DNA of 64,000 nucleotides. Origin: Arthonia radiata (taxonomy: Eukaryota > Ascomycota > Arthoniomycetes > Arthoniales > Arthoniaceae). Below the pieces are notes generated by a model, which saw only the letters and a program-made list of their open reading frames with translations, was not told where the DNA came from and did not search any database. The stretch's first letter is position 1. The number at the start of each line of letters is the position of its first letter. A program made the translations under genes and the position numbers. The stretch is from the NCBI GenBank assembly GCA_002989075.1, contig PSQN01000013.1:716379-780378 (forward strand). Direction: 5' to 3'. Positions 34,291 through 46,850 of this stretch are shown piece after piece.

Positions 34291-37200
34291 TAGACATAGG
34301 AGAACACCTACTAGGTTACTTCTAACAAAAAGTACAATAAATAGAACTTATTTAACTTACACAAGAACTAAGATACAGACATTAAGTTATAAGAGGAAAT
34401 AAAGAAACGACAAATAAAACAGGAACAATAAAACCTATAGAACTGGAACAACATTAACCGCACTATTCTAAGGTAGTAGATATAAGATACCGTTACACCC
34501 TATAAAACACTATCTTAGACCGCGTACTACGATAATAATTGTACGATTTATAAATCTAATAAATTAGAGTTAGAATAATGGCCGAAGAAACTAACATCTC
34601 CGAAACAAGGTTCGATACAAAAACTAGGCCTTATCCGAGGACGACCTAGGTCGCCTTACCTAGAAACCTAAGGAGAATCTAAGGAAGAACAGATCGTAGA
34701 GACTAAGTAAGATAGCAGCTACAATGCGTTATAGACAAGACAACAACTCAAAGACAAAAATATAAATTCTAATGGTACGGAATTCTTGCTCGAGAACAAT
34801 ACTAATTAGAAAGAATAAACCTTAATTCGTTGGGAAGGAATAATATAGAGACTTTGTTAGTTGGCCTTCTATAATAGAAAGTTGAGCGCTAATAGAGAAA
34901 TTAACAATATTCTGGAATATATTTACTTACGCCTACGACGACTAGTAAACTACCTTATTAAGGGTCTAGAATTGCGTAGCTAGTACCAATATCTTTAATT
35001 AACAATGTACAACCTATAGATACAATAGATTTTAACTAGCAATAATTGTATAATTAAAGTAGAGATTGTAAATAATAAACTAGACGTTATAATAAGAGCA
35101 GTACTAAAACACTTTATATAGAAATTCTTATAGCAAATCAACCGACAATAGGTTTTAGTATCTAGATTACTCTAGAACATATACAATTAACAGAGAAAAG
35201 ACTAGGCCGACTGCTTTAAGGGCAGTAGTACCGGCCTATCTAACGGTTAAACCCTTTAGAAGTCTAGCTCTATATAAGCTTAGCTTCCTACAAAATATAT
35301 CTACACACTTAAGCAACAATAAACTATAGAAACATTAAAATTATAATTAATTTAGGCGCAACAGGTAACTTTATCTTAATACGCTGCGTTAAGGAGTACT
35401 AGATATAAATAAAAAAAGAAATTACCCTACGTACTGTTTAGATTTTAAGGGGCAGAGGGAAGAGTTAACTACAAGACTTTACCAATAGATATAACAATTA
35501 GAAACTATTAGAAAGAAATTACTTATAATATTATAAATATTAACTAGCACTACGCTATACTAAGTATACTCTAGTTGCAACAATATAATCTAAAAGTAAA
35601 TTAGAGAACTAAGAAGCTCCTCTTTACTAGGTATAAGTACTCTAGATAAGAGTCGTTCTACAGAATAAATACCCTATAAGCTATTTTTAATAGTAAAGAT
35701 AAGAAGCGCGATAAAGAACTTATACGGGTTAGCACTACTATACTTCAATATTTAAACATTCTACGAGAGAAGTCTAACGCAGTATCTCGTCTATAGCTAG
35801 CTATACGTAAGTATAAACAAGAGACAACTGTACATTAACGATTCTATACGACAACAAGTACTCAGTTAATTACTAAGATACTTAAGAAATACGATCAATT
35901 CCGATACCTATTTAAAGAAGCTAAGCCAAACTCAGCTCTCCTAGAACACAAACCGTAGGATTATACAATACCTTTATAGAAGAGTAAAACGCCAATATTC
36001 GGTCTAATATACTCTCTATTAGAAGCAGAAAATTAAGCACTCCGCGATTATCTTAACGAGAACCTTAAGAAAGGATTTATCCGAAAGTCAACATTACTAG
36101 CCGAATACCCGATACTCTTTATACCAAAGAAGAATAGTAAACTACGACTCTACGTAAATTATAGACAACTAAACAGAGTAACTATTAAAAACTAATATTC
36201 TTTACTACGCAGCGACGAAATAATAGATCGATTGTATAACGTACAATAGTTTACTAAGTTTAACCTACAAGGAGCATACAATCTAATCCGTATAAAGAAG
36301 GATAAAGAATAGAAAACGGCCTTCTACACTAGACACAGACTTTTTGAGTATTGCGTTATACTCTTTAGACTAATAAACGTACCAGTATTATTTTAGAAAT
36401 TAATTAACAACATACTCGGCGATTATCTAGATATATTTATAACTGCTTATCTAGACAATATTCTAGTATATAGCCGTATACTAGAAGAATATAAGAAACA
36501 TATTAAAAAGGTATTAGAAAGATTGACGCGTATCGATTTACAAATCGATATCGAGAAAACCTAGTTTTATTAATAATCCGTCGAATTTCTTAGATTTATA
36601 ATTATCGAGCACGGTCTCTAAATAAAAGATTCGAAGATCTAATTTGTCTTAACCTAGCCTACACTAAAGAATATAAAATAACTGCAACAGTTTCTTAGTT
36701 TTGCTAATTACTACAGGCGGTAGATATTTAACTTTAGCCGAATTATAGCACCGCTGTCTCAACAGATAAAACAATCGATAGAATTCTTCTAAACGTAAAA
36801 AGAACAATTAGTATTTAAAGAGCTTAAGAAAGCTTTTAAGATCGAACCTATACTAGCGATATTTAACCTTAACCTACCGATTATTATAGAAACAGACGCG
36901 TTAGACTATACAATTGGAGTATATATAAGTTAAAACAATAAGGAAAGAAAGCTTAGACCAGTAGCTTTCTACTTAAGAAAGATATTACCTATAAAACAGA
37001 ACTATAATATTTACGACAAAGAGCTCTTAGCTATTATAGCAGCATTTAAGATATAGCGAGCTTACCTAGAAGGAGCAAACTATACAATTATAGTATATAC
37101 AGACTATAAAAACCTAACTTACTTTATAACAACAAAGAAGCTTAATTACAGACAAGTTAGATAGTTAAAAACTATAGCTTTATATAACTTTATTATTACC

Positions 37201-38764
37201 TATAAGAAAGGTTCTAAGAACAATAGAGCCGACGTACTAAGCCGACGTTTAGACTACCTTAATAACAAGAAACACGTCGAGCACACAATATTTTAAGAAC
37301 AGAATAATAAGATTAGATACAATTAATTGGCTATAATAACCGAGTTTGTTATTAAACTAGATAGCCGAATTCTAAACATTGTAAACGATCCTAAGACTTA
37401 CTAGAAAAACAAGAAACGACACCTAGAATTAACTAAGAACAATAGAGACTATTACGAATTCTAAGGCAAAATCTACGTCCCAAGGAATCTAATCTAAAAC
37501 ATTATTAGTAACTTCTACGATAACCCAACTAAAGAACACAAAGGTATCGACAATACTATAGAAAAGATTATAAGAACCTATTATATCTCAAGAATCCGAC
37601 ACTACGTTAAGAATTATATCCGAGAATACGATATATACGTACGAACTAAGTACCCAAGGCATTTACTATACGGTAAACTACAACTACTAGAGATACCCGA
37701 GAGACTATAGTATACGGTCTTACTAGACTTTATAACCAAACTACCAATATCTAAGGATCTACTTATAGAAGTAGCTTACAACGCTATTCTCGTTATATAC
37801 AATAAACTAATAAAATACGCATCCTTTGTACCTTACAAGGAAGCTAGCAACTTAGAATAACTAGCGTATACCTTTCTACAGATTATCTTAGCCAACTATA
37901 GTTAACCGCAAAGAATCGTCTTAAACAGAGACTAGAAATTTGTCTTACGATTCTAGACATCCCTAATGCAACAACTAGAGACTAAATAAAAAATATTAAT
38001 ATTATTCTACCCGCAAACAGACGGACAAACAGAACGAACGAATTAAACGCTAGAATAGTATCTTTAGACGTATATTAACTACTAATAGAACAACTAGATA
38101 TAATTGCTACTAGTAGCGCAAGTAGCGCATAACAACATTAAAAACAATATAACTAAGATAACTCCGTTCTATACCTTATATAGCTATTACCCTCTTTAGA
38201 GAAGACAACTATATAATACTACCGAAAACGAGACAGCTATACAAATAGCTATAAGCATAAAAACTCTACACCAGCAGTTAAAGTCTGACAGCAAGTTTAT
38301 TAACGAACAAACAAGACAATAGTATAACAAATTAAAAACTACTCTAAATATAAGCATAAAAGAGAGGAAAAGAGCTTACTTACTTATAAGAAACTTAAAA
38401 ACTATTAGACTAAGTAAGAAACTTAACTATACTAAGACAAGACCGTTTAAAATCTTATAGCAATTAGAATCTATAATATTTAAACTAGAACTCTTAAAGA
38501 TAATAAGAATATACTCTATATTCTATATAGCGCTATTAAAACTAGTCTACTTTCAAGAAGCAGAACGATCTAACTCCGAAATCCTTTCTAACAATTAAGA
38601 ACCCGAGTACGAGGTCGAAACGATTCGAGCTTATAGGCAATACCGAGGCAAACAACAGTATCTCGTAAAATAGAAAGGATATTCTAAATATAAAAATTAA
38701 TGGGAACCAGAATAAAACCTAATTAACTGTAAAGCTACTATTCGACAGTATTAGAACTAGAATA
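34291..38764 (+). pseudogene. pol relic of G9
   Basis: Protease about 35345-35395, reading IINLGATGNFI: the GAT and GNF parts survive while the catalytic Asp is Asn. RT about 36100-36520 with box YLDN at 36448-36459. RNase H block about 36888-36923 (TDALDYTIG). Integrase: HHCC finger about 37530-37640 with CxxC as YxxY; first catalytic Asp near 37722; second Asp region about 37917-37945, now Asn-Arg-Asp; Glu in QTDGQTER near 38015-38035. Chromodomain about 38604-38730, keeping one TGG (38701-38703) in the NxWEPE motif. No large deletions. Confidence 0.88.
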
Positions 38765-39346
38765 TTAGTCGGTCGTAGCAGCATTAATATTCTAATTTAC
38801 TATCTAATGTATCTCGCTAGCACTCAGATTATCTTTAAATAAACTAGCCTACTACGTTATAGAAACGCTATTTAACACCGAATAGAGGTTACTCTAAAAG
38901 TTAATAGATAACCCACTTAAACATTTAAATATATTACTACTAGCTATCAACGTAGTAAGCTTCTCTTGCTTCAATAACTTATTCTAAGCTAACTTTGCTG
39001 CTGTCCGCGTACAAGTCTTTTTAACCTTCTCTTTTAACTTCTAGACCTTAGATTAGTTACGCTATATAGCTACAACGAACGCTGCTATCTAAGCCTTTAA
39101 CGAACGTAATTGGCGCTTTACGCTCTAGAGGGCAGCCGACTAAGAGGAATATTGAGAATAAACCGAACGCGCTGCAACTAAGTTAGTTTTAGTTACTACA
39201 AGAAGACAGCAACGAGGTATACTATCTACCATTGATACTCGTAAATTATAACTCTTTTCGTTTTAAGTATATATCAAACACGTCGCCTTCTTAGACTGAA
39301 CTACACACCTTTTCTTAGTCGATATATATCTAAAACAAGAAGGCAT
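38765..39346 (-). pseudogene. Antisense Zn2Cys6 ORF of G9 (type B tail), reference copy
   Basis: Start ATG intact (39344-39346), 187 bp from the 3' LTR; 194 codons to TAA (38765-38767), broken only by RIP-type stops. The N-terminus begins MPSCFRY. Cys1 (39335-39337), Cys3 (39305-39307) and Cys4 (39278-39280) are TGT; positions 2, 5 and 6 are TAT here but TGC/TGT in other copies. The resulting C-x2-C-x6-C-x8-C-x2-C-x6-C is the Zn(II)2Cys6 binuclear cluster of fungal DNA-binding proteins. The middle is basic with Leu/Val spacing (putative coiled coil). The C-terminus (IASSNIFK, LSGLSINF, QASLFKDNLS) matches that of type A. Small regulator or nucleic-acid-binding accessory protein of the element: inference. 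Transcription would have to start near the 3' LTR, antisense to gag-pol. Confidence 0.75.
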
Positions 39347-39532
39347 TTTAATACCGTAGGCTTTAATTAATAGGTATTGGCTATACTTTTTATTAAGACC
39401 CGTAGTAACGGACTTTATACGAGGTATAGCGACTTACAGATTAGTTACGAAAGAAGGAACGAAACGTAACTTATACGTATTTAAAAAGCTAAGGGTTAAT
39501 TAAGAACAATTTAACTAGAAGAGAGGGAATTG

Positions 39533-40004
39533 TATTACGAGTACTAGCTCTAAACGGCCTAGCGTACGTTTAAGCGTTAACTACTACTAATTATCTTAGC
39601 TCTACCAGCATTATTCCCGACTAAGCCTATAAACCCGCCGTAGGCATTATTAAACAAGACGGCTATAAGAGCCTATATTCCTTATAAACTCAATATAAGT
39701 ATTGTTGAGTTAGTAAATATAAAGAAACTCTCTCTATATACCTTAGACTATATAGTTAGACTAATGGCCGATCTTAGAATAGACTTTAGTTTATTAACTT
39801 AATATCTAAATATAAGTTTCTTAACTCTATTTAGATAACATACTTTATCTTCTGTCTATTTTAGTTAAGTCTCTCTTATCTTCTATAATCTATCTCGCCT
39901 TTCCTACCTTTTAGTCTCTAGTATACAAGATACCTACTACCAAGGTCGACAAGCATACAAGGCAAGTGAGCCTTAGTTCGGTTCTCCTAGCGACCGGCGT
40001 TATA
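39533..40004 (+). repeat. LTR type B, 3' LTR of G9
   Basis: 472 bp; a purine tract (AGAAGAGAGGGAA) precedes it. Differences from the 5' LTR are nearly all C/T or G/A changes, as RIP would cause. Confidence 0.92.
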
Positions 40005-40009
40005 AACGT

Positions 40010-40566
40010 TCTAATTTACTATCTAATGCGCTTCGCTAGTATTTAAGTTATCTTTAAACGAACCGGTCTACTATATTATAGATCTACTATCTAACCTCGA
40101 GTAGGAGTTACTCTAGAAATTAATAGATAACTTATTAAAGCATTTAAATACATTGCTACTAGCTATTAACACGGCTAACTTCTTTTACTTTAACAATTTA
40201 TTTTAAGCTAGCTTTGCTGCTGTCTACGTATAAGTCTTCTTAACCTTCTCTTTTAACTTTTAAATCTTAAATTAGTTATAGTATATAGCTGCAACTAATA
40301 CCGCTATTTAAGCCTTTAATTTATATAATTAGCGCTTTGCTTGCTAAAGAGCAGCTAATCAAGAGGAATATTAAGAATAAACCGAACGTACTATAACTAA
40401 GTTAATTTTAAGTACTATAGAAAAAATAATAATAAGGCGTACTATCTACTATTAATACTTATAAATTATAACTCTTTTTAGTCTAAGTACATATTAAATA
40501 CATTGTCTTTCTAAACTAGACTATATATCTTTTCTTAGTCGATACGCATCTAAAACAAGAGGGTAT
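40010..40566 (-). pseudogene. Antisense Zn2Cys6 ORF relic of G6 (type B tail)
   Basis: Main part of the ORF; its last codons are at 32830-32855 on the other side of G9. Start ATA (40564-40566), then I-P-S-C-F-R-C. Cys1 TGT (40555-40557) and Cys2 TGC (40546-40548) are intact; this is the copy that proves Cys2. Cys3 reads TAT. The rest of the tail (40567-40752) is non-coding up to the LTR. Confidence 0.65.
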
Positions 40567-40752
40567 TTTAATACTATAGGCTTTAATTAGTAGGTATTAA
40601 CTATACTTCTTGTTAAGACCCGTAGCAACAGACTTTATACGAGGTATAGCGACTTATAGATTAGTTATAGAAGAAGGGATAACGTATAACTTATAGATAT
40701 TTAACGATCTAAGGGTTAATTAAGAACAATTTAACTAAAAGGGAGGGGATTG

Positions 40753-41223
40753 TATTATAGATACTAACTCTAGACGGCTTAACGTACGTCTAAGCGTTAA
40801 TTATTATTAGTTATTTTAGCTTTACTAGTATTATTCCCGACTAAGTCTATAAACCTGCTATAGGCATTATCGAATAGAACGGCTATAAGGGTCTATATTC
40901 TCTATAAACCCGATATAGATATTATTAAGTTAATGGACGTAGAGGAACTTCCCTATATACCTTAGACTATATAGCTAGACTAATAGCTAACCTTAGAATA
41001 AACTTTAGTCTATTAACTTAATATTTAAATATAAGTTTCTTAACTATATTTAAGTAACGTATTTTACCTTCTAACTACTTTAGTTAAGCCTTTCTTACCT
41101 TCTATAATCTATCTCGCCTCTCCTATATTTTAGTTTCTAGCATACAAGATACCTACTACTAAGGTTAATAAGTATATAAGGTAAGTAAGTCTTAGTTCGG
41201 TTCTTCTAGCAACCAACGTTATA
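40753..41223 (+). repeat. LTR type B, 3' LTR of G6
   Basis: 471 bp, starts TATTATAGATAC like its 5' partner, ends ACGTTATA. Followed by GGCGC, the TSD partner of GACGC at 13259. Confidence 0.88.
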
Positions 41224-41228
41224 GGCGC

Positions 41229-41272
41229 ACTAGATAGTAAATTAGAGTATTAGTGCTGCTATAACTAAATAA
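41229..41272 (+). pseudogene. Antisense Zn2Cys6 ORF relic of G5, last codons
   Basis: C-terminal end of the ORF that begins at 12725, rejoined across G6; ends AGT GCT GCT ATA ACT AAA TAA, aligned with the ends of the other copies. Confidence 0.5.
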
Positions 41273-44200
41273 TATTCTAGTTTTAATATCGTTAAATAGT
41301 ATCTTTATATTTAGTTAGGTTTTATTTTAGTTCCTATTAATTTTTATATTTAGAGTATTCTTTCCTTGTTAATAAGATACTATTGTTTACTTTAATATTA
41401 TTTATAAGCTCAAATTGTTTTAATCTTATATTTAGGTTCTTAATTGTTAAAAAGAATTTTTAAGTTAAATCGTTTTGCTTTTTAGAAGTAGACTAATTTT
41501 AATAGTGCTATATAAAATATAGAATATATTTTTATTATCTTTAAAAGTTTAAGTTTAAATATTATAGGTCTTAGTTACTATAAGATTCTAAATAGTTCTA
41601 TCTTAATATAGTTAAATTTCTTGCTTAGTTTAATAGTTTTTAAGTTTCTTATAAGTAAATAAGCTCTTTTTTCTTCTTTTATGCTTATATTTAGAGTTAT
41701 TTTCAACTTACTGTACTATTTTCTCGTATATTTGTTAATAAACTTGCTGTTAAACTTTAACTACTAATATAGAATTTTTATATTTATAGCTATTCGTATA
41801 GCTGTTTTATTTTCTATTGTATTCTAAAGTTATCTTCCTTAAAGTAGGTAATAACTATATAAAACGTAAAACAGAGTTATTTTTATTATATTATTTCTAA
41901 TATTATTATATACAGCTTACGCTACTAGTAGTAATTGTATCTAGTTGTTTTACTAATAGTTAATATATACTCAGAGGTACTATTTTAGAGTCTAATTTAT
42001 CTATTTAATCTATCTATTTATCTATAGATAGAATAAAGTAGATATTTTTTGTTTTATTTTTAGTTATTATATTAGAGATATCTAAAATCGTAAGATAAAT
42101 TTTTAGTCTCTGTCTAAGATAATTTTTTATAGTTAATTGTAGTTAGCTAAGATAATTTAAAGAAAAATATATACTAATTGTTCTAAATTACTAGCTTCCT
42201 TATAAAATATAAAGTACGCGTACTTTATTAGTTTATTGTATATAACTAAAATAGCGTTGTAAGCTACTTTTATAAGTAAATTCTTAGAAATTAGTAACTT
42301 AGTAATAAAGTTTAGTAAGACTGTATATTATAGTCTTTTAAGTATTTTTAGTAGCTATAGTTTACCGTATAGTAAATATTTTGAGTACTTAGTTCTTACG
42401 TATACGTTATATTCTTAAATATAATTCTCAATATAATATTAAATTCTTAGAATATAGTAGGTTCTTATAATCTTTTTAATAGTATTATTAATACCTTTAT
42501 ATCCTTTTATTAGGTTATTATAGAAGTTACTAATAATATTTTAAATAAGGTTTCTTAAGACGTAGATTTTACCTTAAAATTTATAATAGCTCTTATTATT
42601 CTTTATTAATCTTAGATATTGTTTCTTATTTTTCTAGTAGATTTTAAAGTCGTTTAAAATATCTAAGATTCAGCTATCTAGTTTAATAACAAACTTAATT
42701 ATTATAGCCAATTAATTGTATCTAATCTTATTATTATATTTTTAAAATATTGTATGCTCGACGTATTCCTTGTTATTAAGGTAATTTAAACGTTAGCTTA
42801 GAGCGTCGGCTCTATTATTCTTAAAACCCTTCTTATAAGTAGTAATAAAGTTATATAAAGCTATAGTTTCTAACTATTTAACTTATCTGTAGTTAAGTTT
42901 CTTTATTGTTATAAAATAAGTTAGATTCTTATAGTCTATATATACTATAATTATATAGTTTGCTTCTTTTAAATAAGCTCGCTATATCTTAAATACTGCT
43001 ATAATAGTTAAAAGCTCTTTATTGTAAATATTGTAGTTCTATTCTGTAGATAATATTTTTCTTAAGTAGAAAGCTACTGATCTAAGCTTTCTTTTTTTAT
43101 TACTTTAACTTATATATACTTTAATCGTATAGTCTAACGCATCTATTTCTATAATAATTAGTAATTTAAGGTTAAATATTGCTAATATAAGCTTAATCTT
43201 AAAAGCTTTCTTAAGCTCTTTAAATACTAATTGTTCTTTTTACGTTTAAAAGAATCTTATCGATTGTTTTGTTTGTTAAGATAGCGGTGCTATAATTCGG
43301 CTAAAGTTAGATATTTATTGTCTATAGTAGTTAGTAAAACTAAGAAACTGTTGTAGTTATTTTATATTCTTTAGTATAGATTAAATTAAAACAGATTAAA
43401 TCTTTAAATCTTCTATTTAAAGACTGTACTCGATAATTATAAATCTAAGAAATTCAATAGATTGTTAGTAAAACTAGGTTTTCTCAATATTAATTTATAA
43501 ATTGATACGCGTTAATCTTTTTAATATCTTCTTAATATATTTTTTATGTTCTTCTAGCGTACGGCTGTATACTAGGATATCGTTTAGATAAGCAGTTATA
43601 AATATATCTAGGTAATTACTAAGTATGTTGTTAATTAATTTCTAAAATAATGCTAGTACGTTTATTAGCCTAAAGAATATAATACAATACTTAAAAAGTT
43701 TATATTTAGTATAGAGAGCTGTTTTCTATTCTTTATCTTTCTTTATACGAATTAGGTTATAAACTCCTCTAAGGTTAAACTTTATAAACTATTACGCGTT
43801 ATATAATTAGTCTATAATTTTGTTAATACGTAGTAATAAGTATTAATTTTTAATAGTTACTTTATTTACTTGTCTATAGTCTATATAAAGTTGTAGTTTA
43901 CTATTCTTTTTCGGTATAAAGAGTATTAAGTATTTAGCTAGAGATATTAACTTCTAAATAAAGCTCTTTTTAAGGTTCTTATTAAAATAGTCGCAAAGCG
44001 CTTAATCTTTTGCTTCTAATAGAAAGTATATTAAACTAAACGTTAGTATTTTACCTTCTTATAAAGGTATTGTATAATCTTACAGTTTAGATTTTAAAAG
44101 AGCTAAGTTTGGCTTAGCTTTCTTAAATAGATATTAAAATTAATTGTATTTCTTAAGTATTTTAGTAATTAACTGAGTACTTATTATTATATAGAATTGT

Positions 44201-45600
44201 TAACGTACAGTTGTCTCTTATTTATATCTATATATAGTTAGCTATAGATAAAATACTACGTTAAACTTCTCTTATAAAATATCTAAGTGTTAAAGTATAG
44301 TAGTATTAATTTATATAAGTTCTTTATCGCGCTTCTTATCTTTACTACTAAAAATAGCTTATAAAGTATTTATTTTATAGAACAATTCTGATTTAGAGTG
44401 CTTATACCTAGTAAAGAGAAGTTTTTTTAGTTTTTTAATCTACTTTTAAGTTATATTATTATAACTAAGGTATACTTAGTATAGCATAGTATTAATTAAT
44501 ATTTATAATATTATAAGTAATTTCTTCTTAATAGTCCTTAATAGTTATACTTATTAGTAAAGTCTTATAGTTAACTCTTCTCTCTGTTCTTTAAAATTTA
44601 GATAGTACGTAAGATAATTTCTTTTTTTATGTTTATATTTAATACTCTTCGACGTAGTATATTAGGATAAAGTTGTTTATTACATCTAAATTAATTATAA
44701 TATTAATGTTTCTGTAGTTTATTGTTGTCTAAGTTTATAAATAAGTTCTATAGATAGCCGAGCTCGTATAGAGTTAGACTTTTGAAGGGTTTAACCGTTA
44801 AACGGGCCGGTACTACTACCCTTAAAGTAGTCGGTTTAGTCTTTTCTCTATTAATTATATACGTTCTAGAGTATTTTTAGTACTAGAATCTATTATTAAT
44901 TAATTTGCTATAAGAATTCCTATATAAAGTATTCTAATACTACTTTTATTATAACGTCTAGTTTATTGTTTACGATCTCTACTTTAATTATACAACTATT
45001 ACTAGTTAAAACTCGTTATATTTATAGGTTATATATTGTTAGTTAAAGATATTAATACTAACTATATAATTTTAAACTTCTAATAAGGTAGTTTACTAGT
45101 TATTGTAGGTATAAGTAAATATATCTTAGAATATTGTTAATATCTTTATTAACGCTTAACTTTTTATTGTAGAAGGCTAACTAACAAAGTCTCTATATTA
45201 TTTCTTCTTAACGAATTAGAGTTTGTTCTTTCTAGTTAATATTATTCTTGAGAGAGGATTTTATACTATTAAAATTTATATTTTTGTCTTTAAGTTGTTG
45301 TCTTACCTATAACGTATCGTAGCTGCTATCTTACTTAGCTTCTATAGTTTATTCTTTCTTAAATTTTTCTTAGGTTTCTAAATAAGGTAACCTAGATCGT
45401 TCTCAAGTAAGATCTAGTTCTTGTATCGAACCTTGTTTTAAAGATATTAGTTTCTTTAGCTACTATTTTAACTCTAATTTGTTTAATTTATAGATTGTAT
45501 AATTGTTATTATAGTACGCGGTTTAAAATAGTATTTTGTATAGTATAACGGTACTCTATATTCTAATGCCTCGGAATAGTGCAACTAATATTATTCTAGT
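41273..45600 (-). pseudogene. pol relic of G5
   Basis: Minus-strand Ty3/gypsy pol. From left to right: chromodomain about 41330-41480, integrase about 41700-42720, RNase H near 43133-43168 (CGCATCTATTTC is the ID.D region reversed), RT active-site box reversed near 43573-43604, RT start near 43860-44000, protease about 44655-44705. 45190-45600 is the region between protease and linker. Complete in extent; RIP stops throughout. It could not be active, but it is useful for comparison because it retains the long linker. Confidence 0.82.
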
Positions 45601-46808
45601 CCTATAAATTCTATTGTTTCTATATTATCTGTTGTTATTTGTTTCTTTCTATAACTTATTGTTAGTATCCTAATTTTAATAAAGTTTGTACAGATTTAGT
45701 CGGTTTTTCTCTCTCAGATCTTTGAAATTAGTTGAGGTAGATTCGTTTCTAACTCTAAGTAGTTGAACGCTCGTCTCTATACAGGGTTTAAGCTAGTAAG
45801 ATACTCTAGCTAAAAGTCTTCTGTATATAAAAATAAGTTTATCTAATTTAGACGTTAGTTAAGTCGTTTCCTAGCTATAGTAACTAGAATAGTTATATTG
45901 AAATATTGTCGCGGAGAGCAGAGTTTCTAAGATCGATTATTGTGTCCGCTTCGTTCTATACTATTAAACTGTTGTTTCTTAAAACAGTATTTCTTAACTT
46001 AATGCCCTAGTCTTCTGTAATATAAGTATAGCTTATTCTTTATTCTTTATTCTCTTTCTTAGTTATTTAGTTTCTCTTAAAGCTTTATAAAATCTAACTC
46101 TATTGGATCGCCTCGGTTTTATCGTAAGTTTGCTCGATTCTTTATTCTATAGAATCTATTAGTAGAGTTACTCTTCTTTTCTATCTATCTTTTAAAGTTA
46201 CTGTCGTCGATTTTCTTTGCTCGTTGTATAAAGCTGTCGAGATTATTAAACTTCTCTTTATAAATATAGATTGTTTTCTTAATATAATTCTTAAGTTTTT
46301 TATAAAAGATTTTAATAAAGAGTTTCTTGTTCTATTCTATTTAATTAGCATACTATATAAATTTAGTAGTATATCTACTTACTAGTTCTATTTATTTTAA
46401 ATTTTAAAGCTTTTTAGTAGCGATACGTCTAACATTAGTTTATTTAAAGATTTTACGAAGCTTTTTCTAAAAGAAAGTAAAGCTAGCAAAGAATTTATTA
46501 GTATTCTTATATTTACTCTTTATTAAGGTAAATAAGAAGTCGTTGAAGTAATACTTAACCTACTTATAAGCATCTCCGTCTATATAAAAGATAGTAAATA
46601 GAAATATAGTAGTATCGTTTAAAAACTAGTCTTTATAAGTTTTAAAGTATATAGCTAGGCGTATTAGGAATAAAGTAACTTTAGAACGTTTATTTAAGAA
46701 GCTTTTTTCTATTTTAGTATTAACGTTCGATATCTTACTTATACTAGTTATTCTATTAGCTAACCTATTTATAGCGTTGCAGCTATTAGATATTAAAGTA
46801 GTAGATAT
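45601..46808 (-). pseudogene. gag relic of G5 (gag type 1) with long linker
   Basis: Start ATA at 46806-46808 (minus). The type 1 gag middle (reverse of KYYFNDFLFTLIKSK) is at about 46490-46560. The knuckle is near 45960-46040. Between knuckle and pol, about 45650-45900, lies the long linker that also occurs in G6. G5 thus pairs LTR B with gag type 1. Self-priming site AGTTTATTAA (plus-strand reading) at 46839-46848, with one RIP change. Confidence 0.75.
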
Positions 46809-46850
46809 AATTAATCTACTTTTTTTACTTTTATAGCAAGTTTATTAAAG

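Larger units (their letters stand above)
32856..40004 (+). mobile_element. Complete chromovirus G9 (LTR B, 7149 bp)
   Basis: Full-length type B element with 472-bp LTRs and TSD AACGT (32851-32855 and 40005-40009), inserted just after the chromodomain of G6. Modules: LTR B, gag type 2, short linker, tail B. It looks like the least mutated chromovirus here: the gag start ATG, a 60-codon open gag N-terminus and one chromodomain TGG codon survive. Confidence 0.93.
13264..41223 (+). mobile_element. Chromovirus G6 (LTR B, plus), holding G7, G8 and G9
   Basis: Type B element inserted into the tail of G5. 5' LTR: 13264-13370 plus 20472-20835 (split by G7). 3' LTR: 40753-41223. Candidate TSD GACGC (13259-13263) and GGCGC (41224-41228), one mismatch. 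Removing G6 restores continuous G5 tail sequence. Internal: gag type 2 with long linker, pol with an RT-RNase H deletion, [G8], integrase end and chromodomain, [G9], tail B. It has taken three later insertions, all in its own orientation. Confidence 0.85.
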
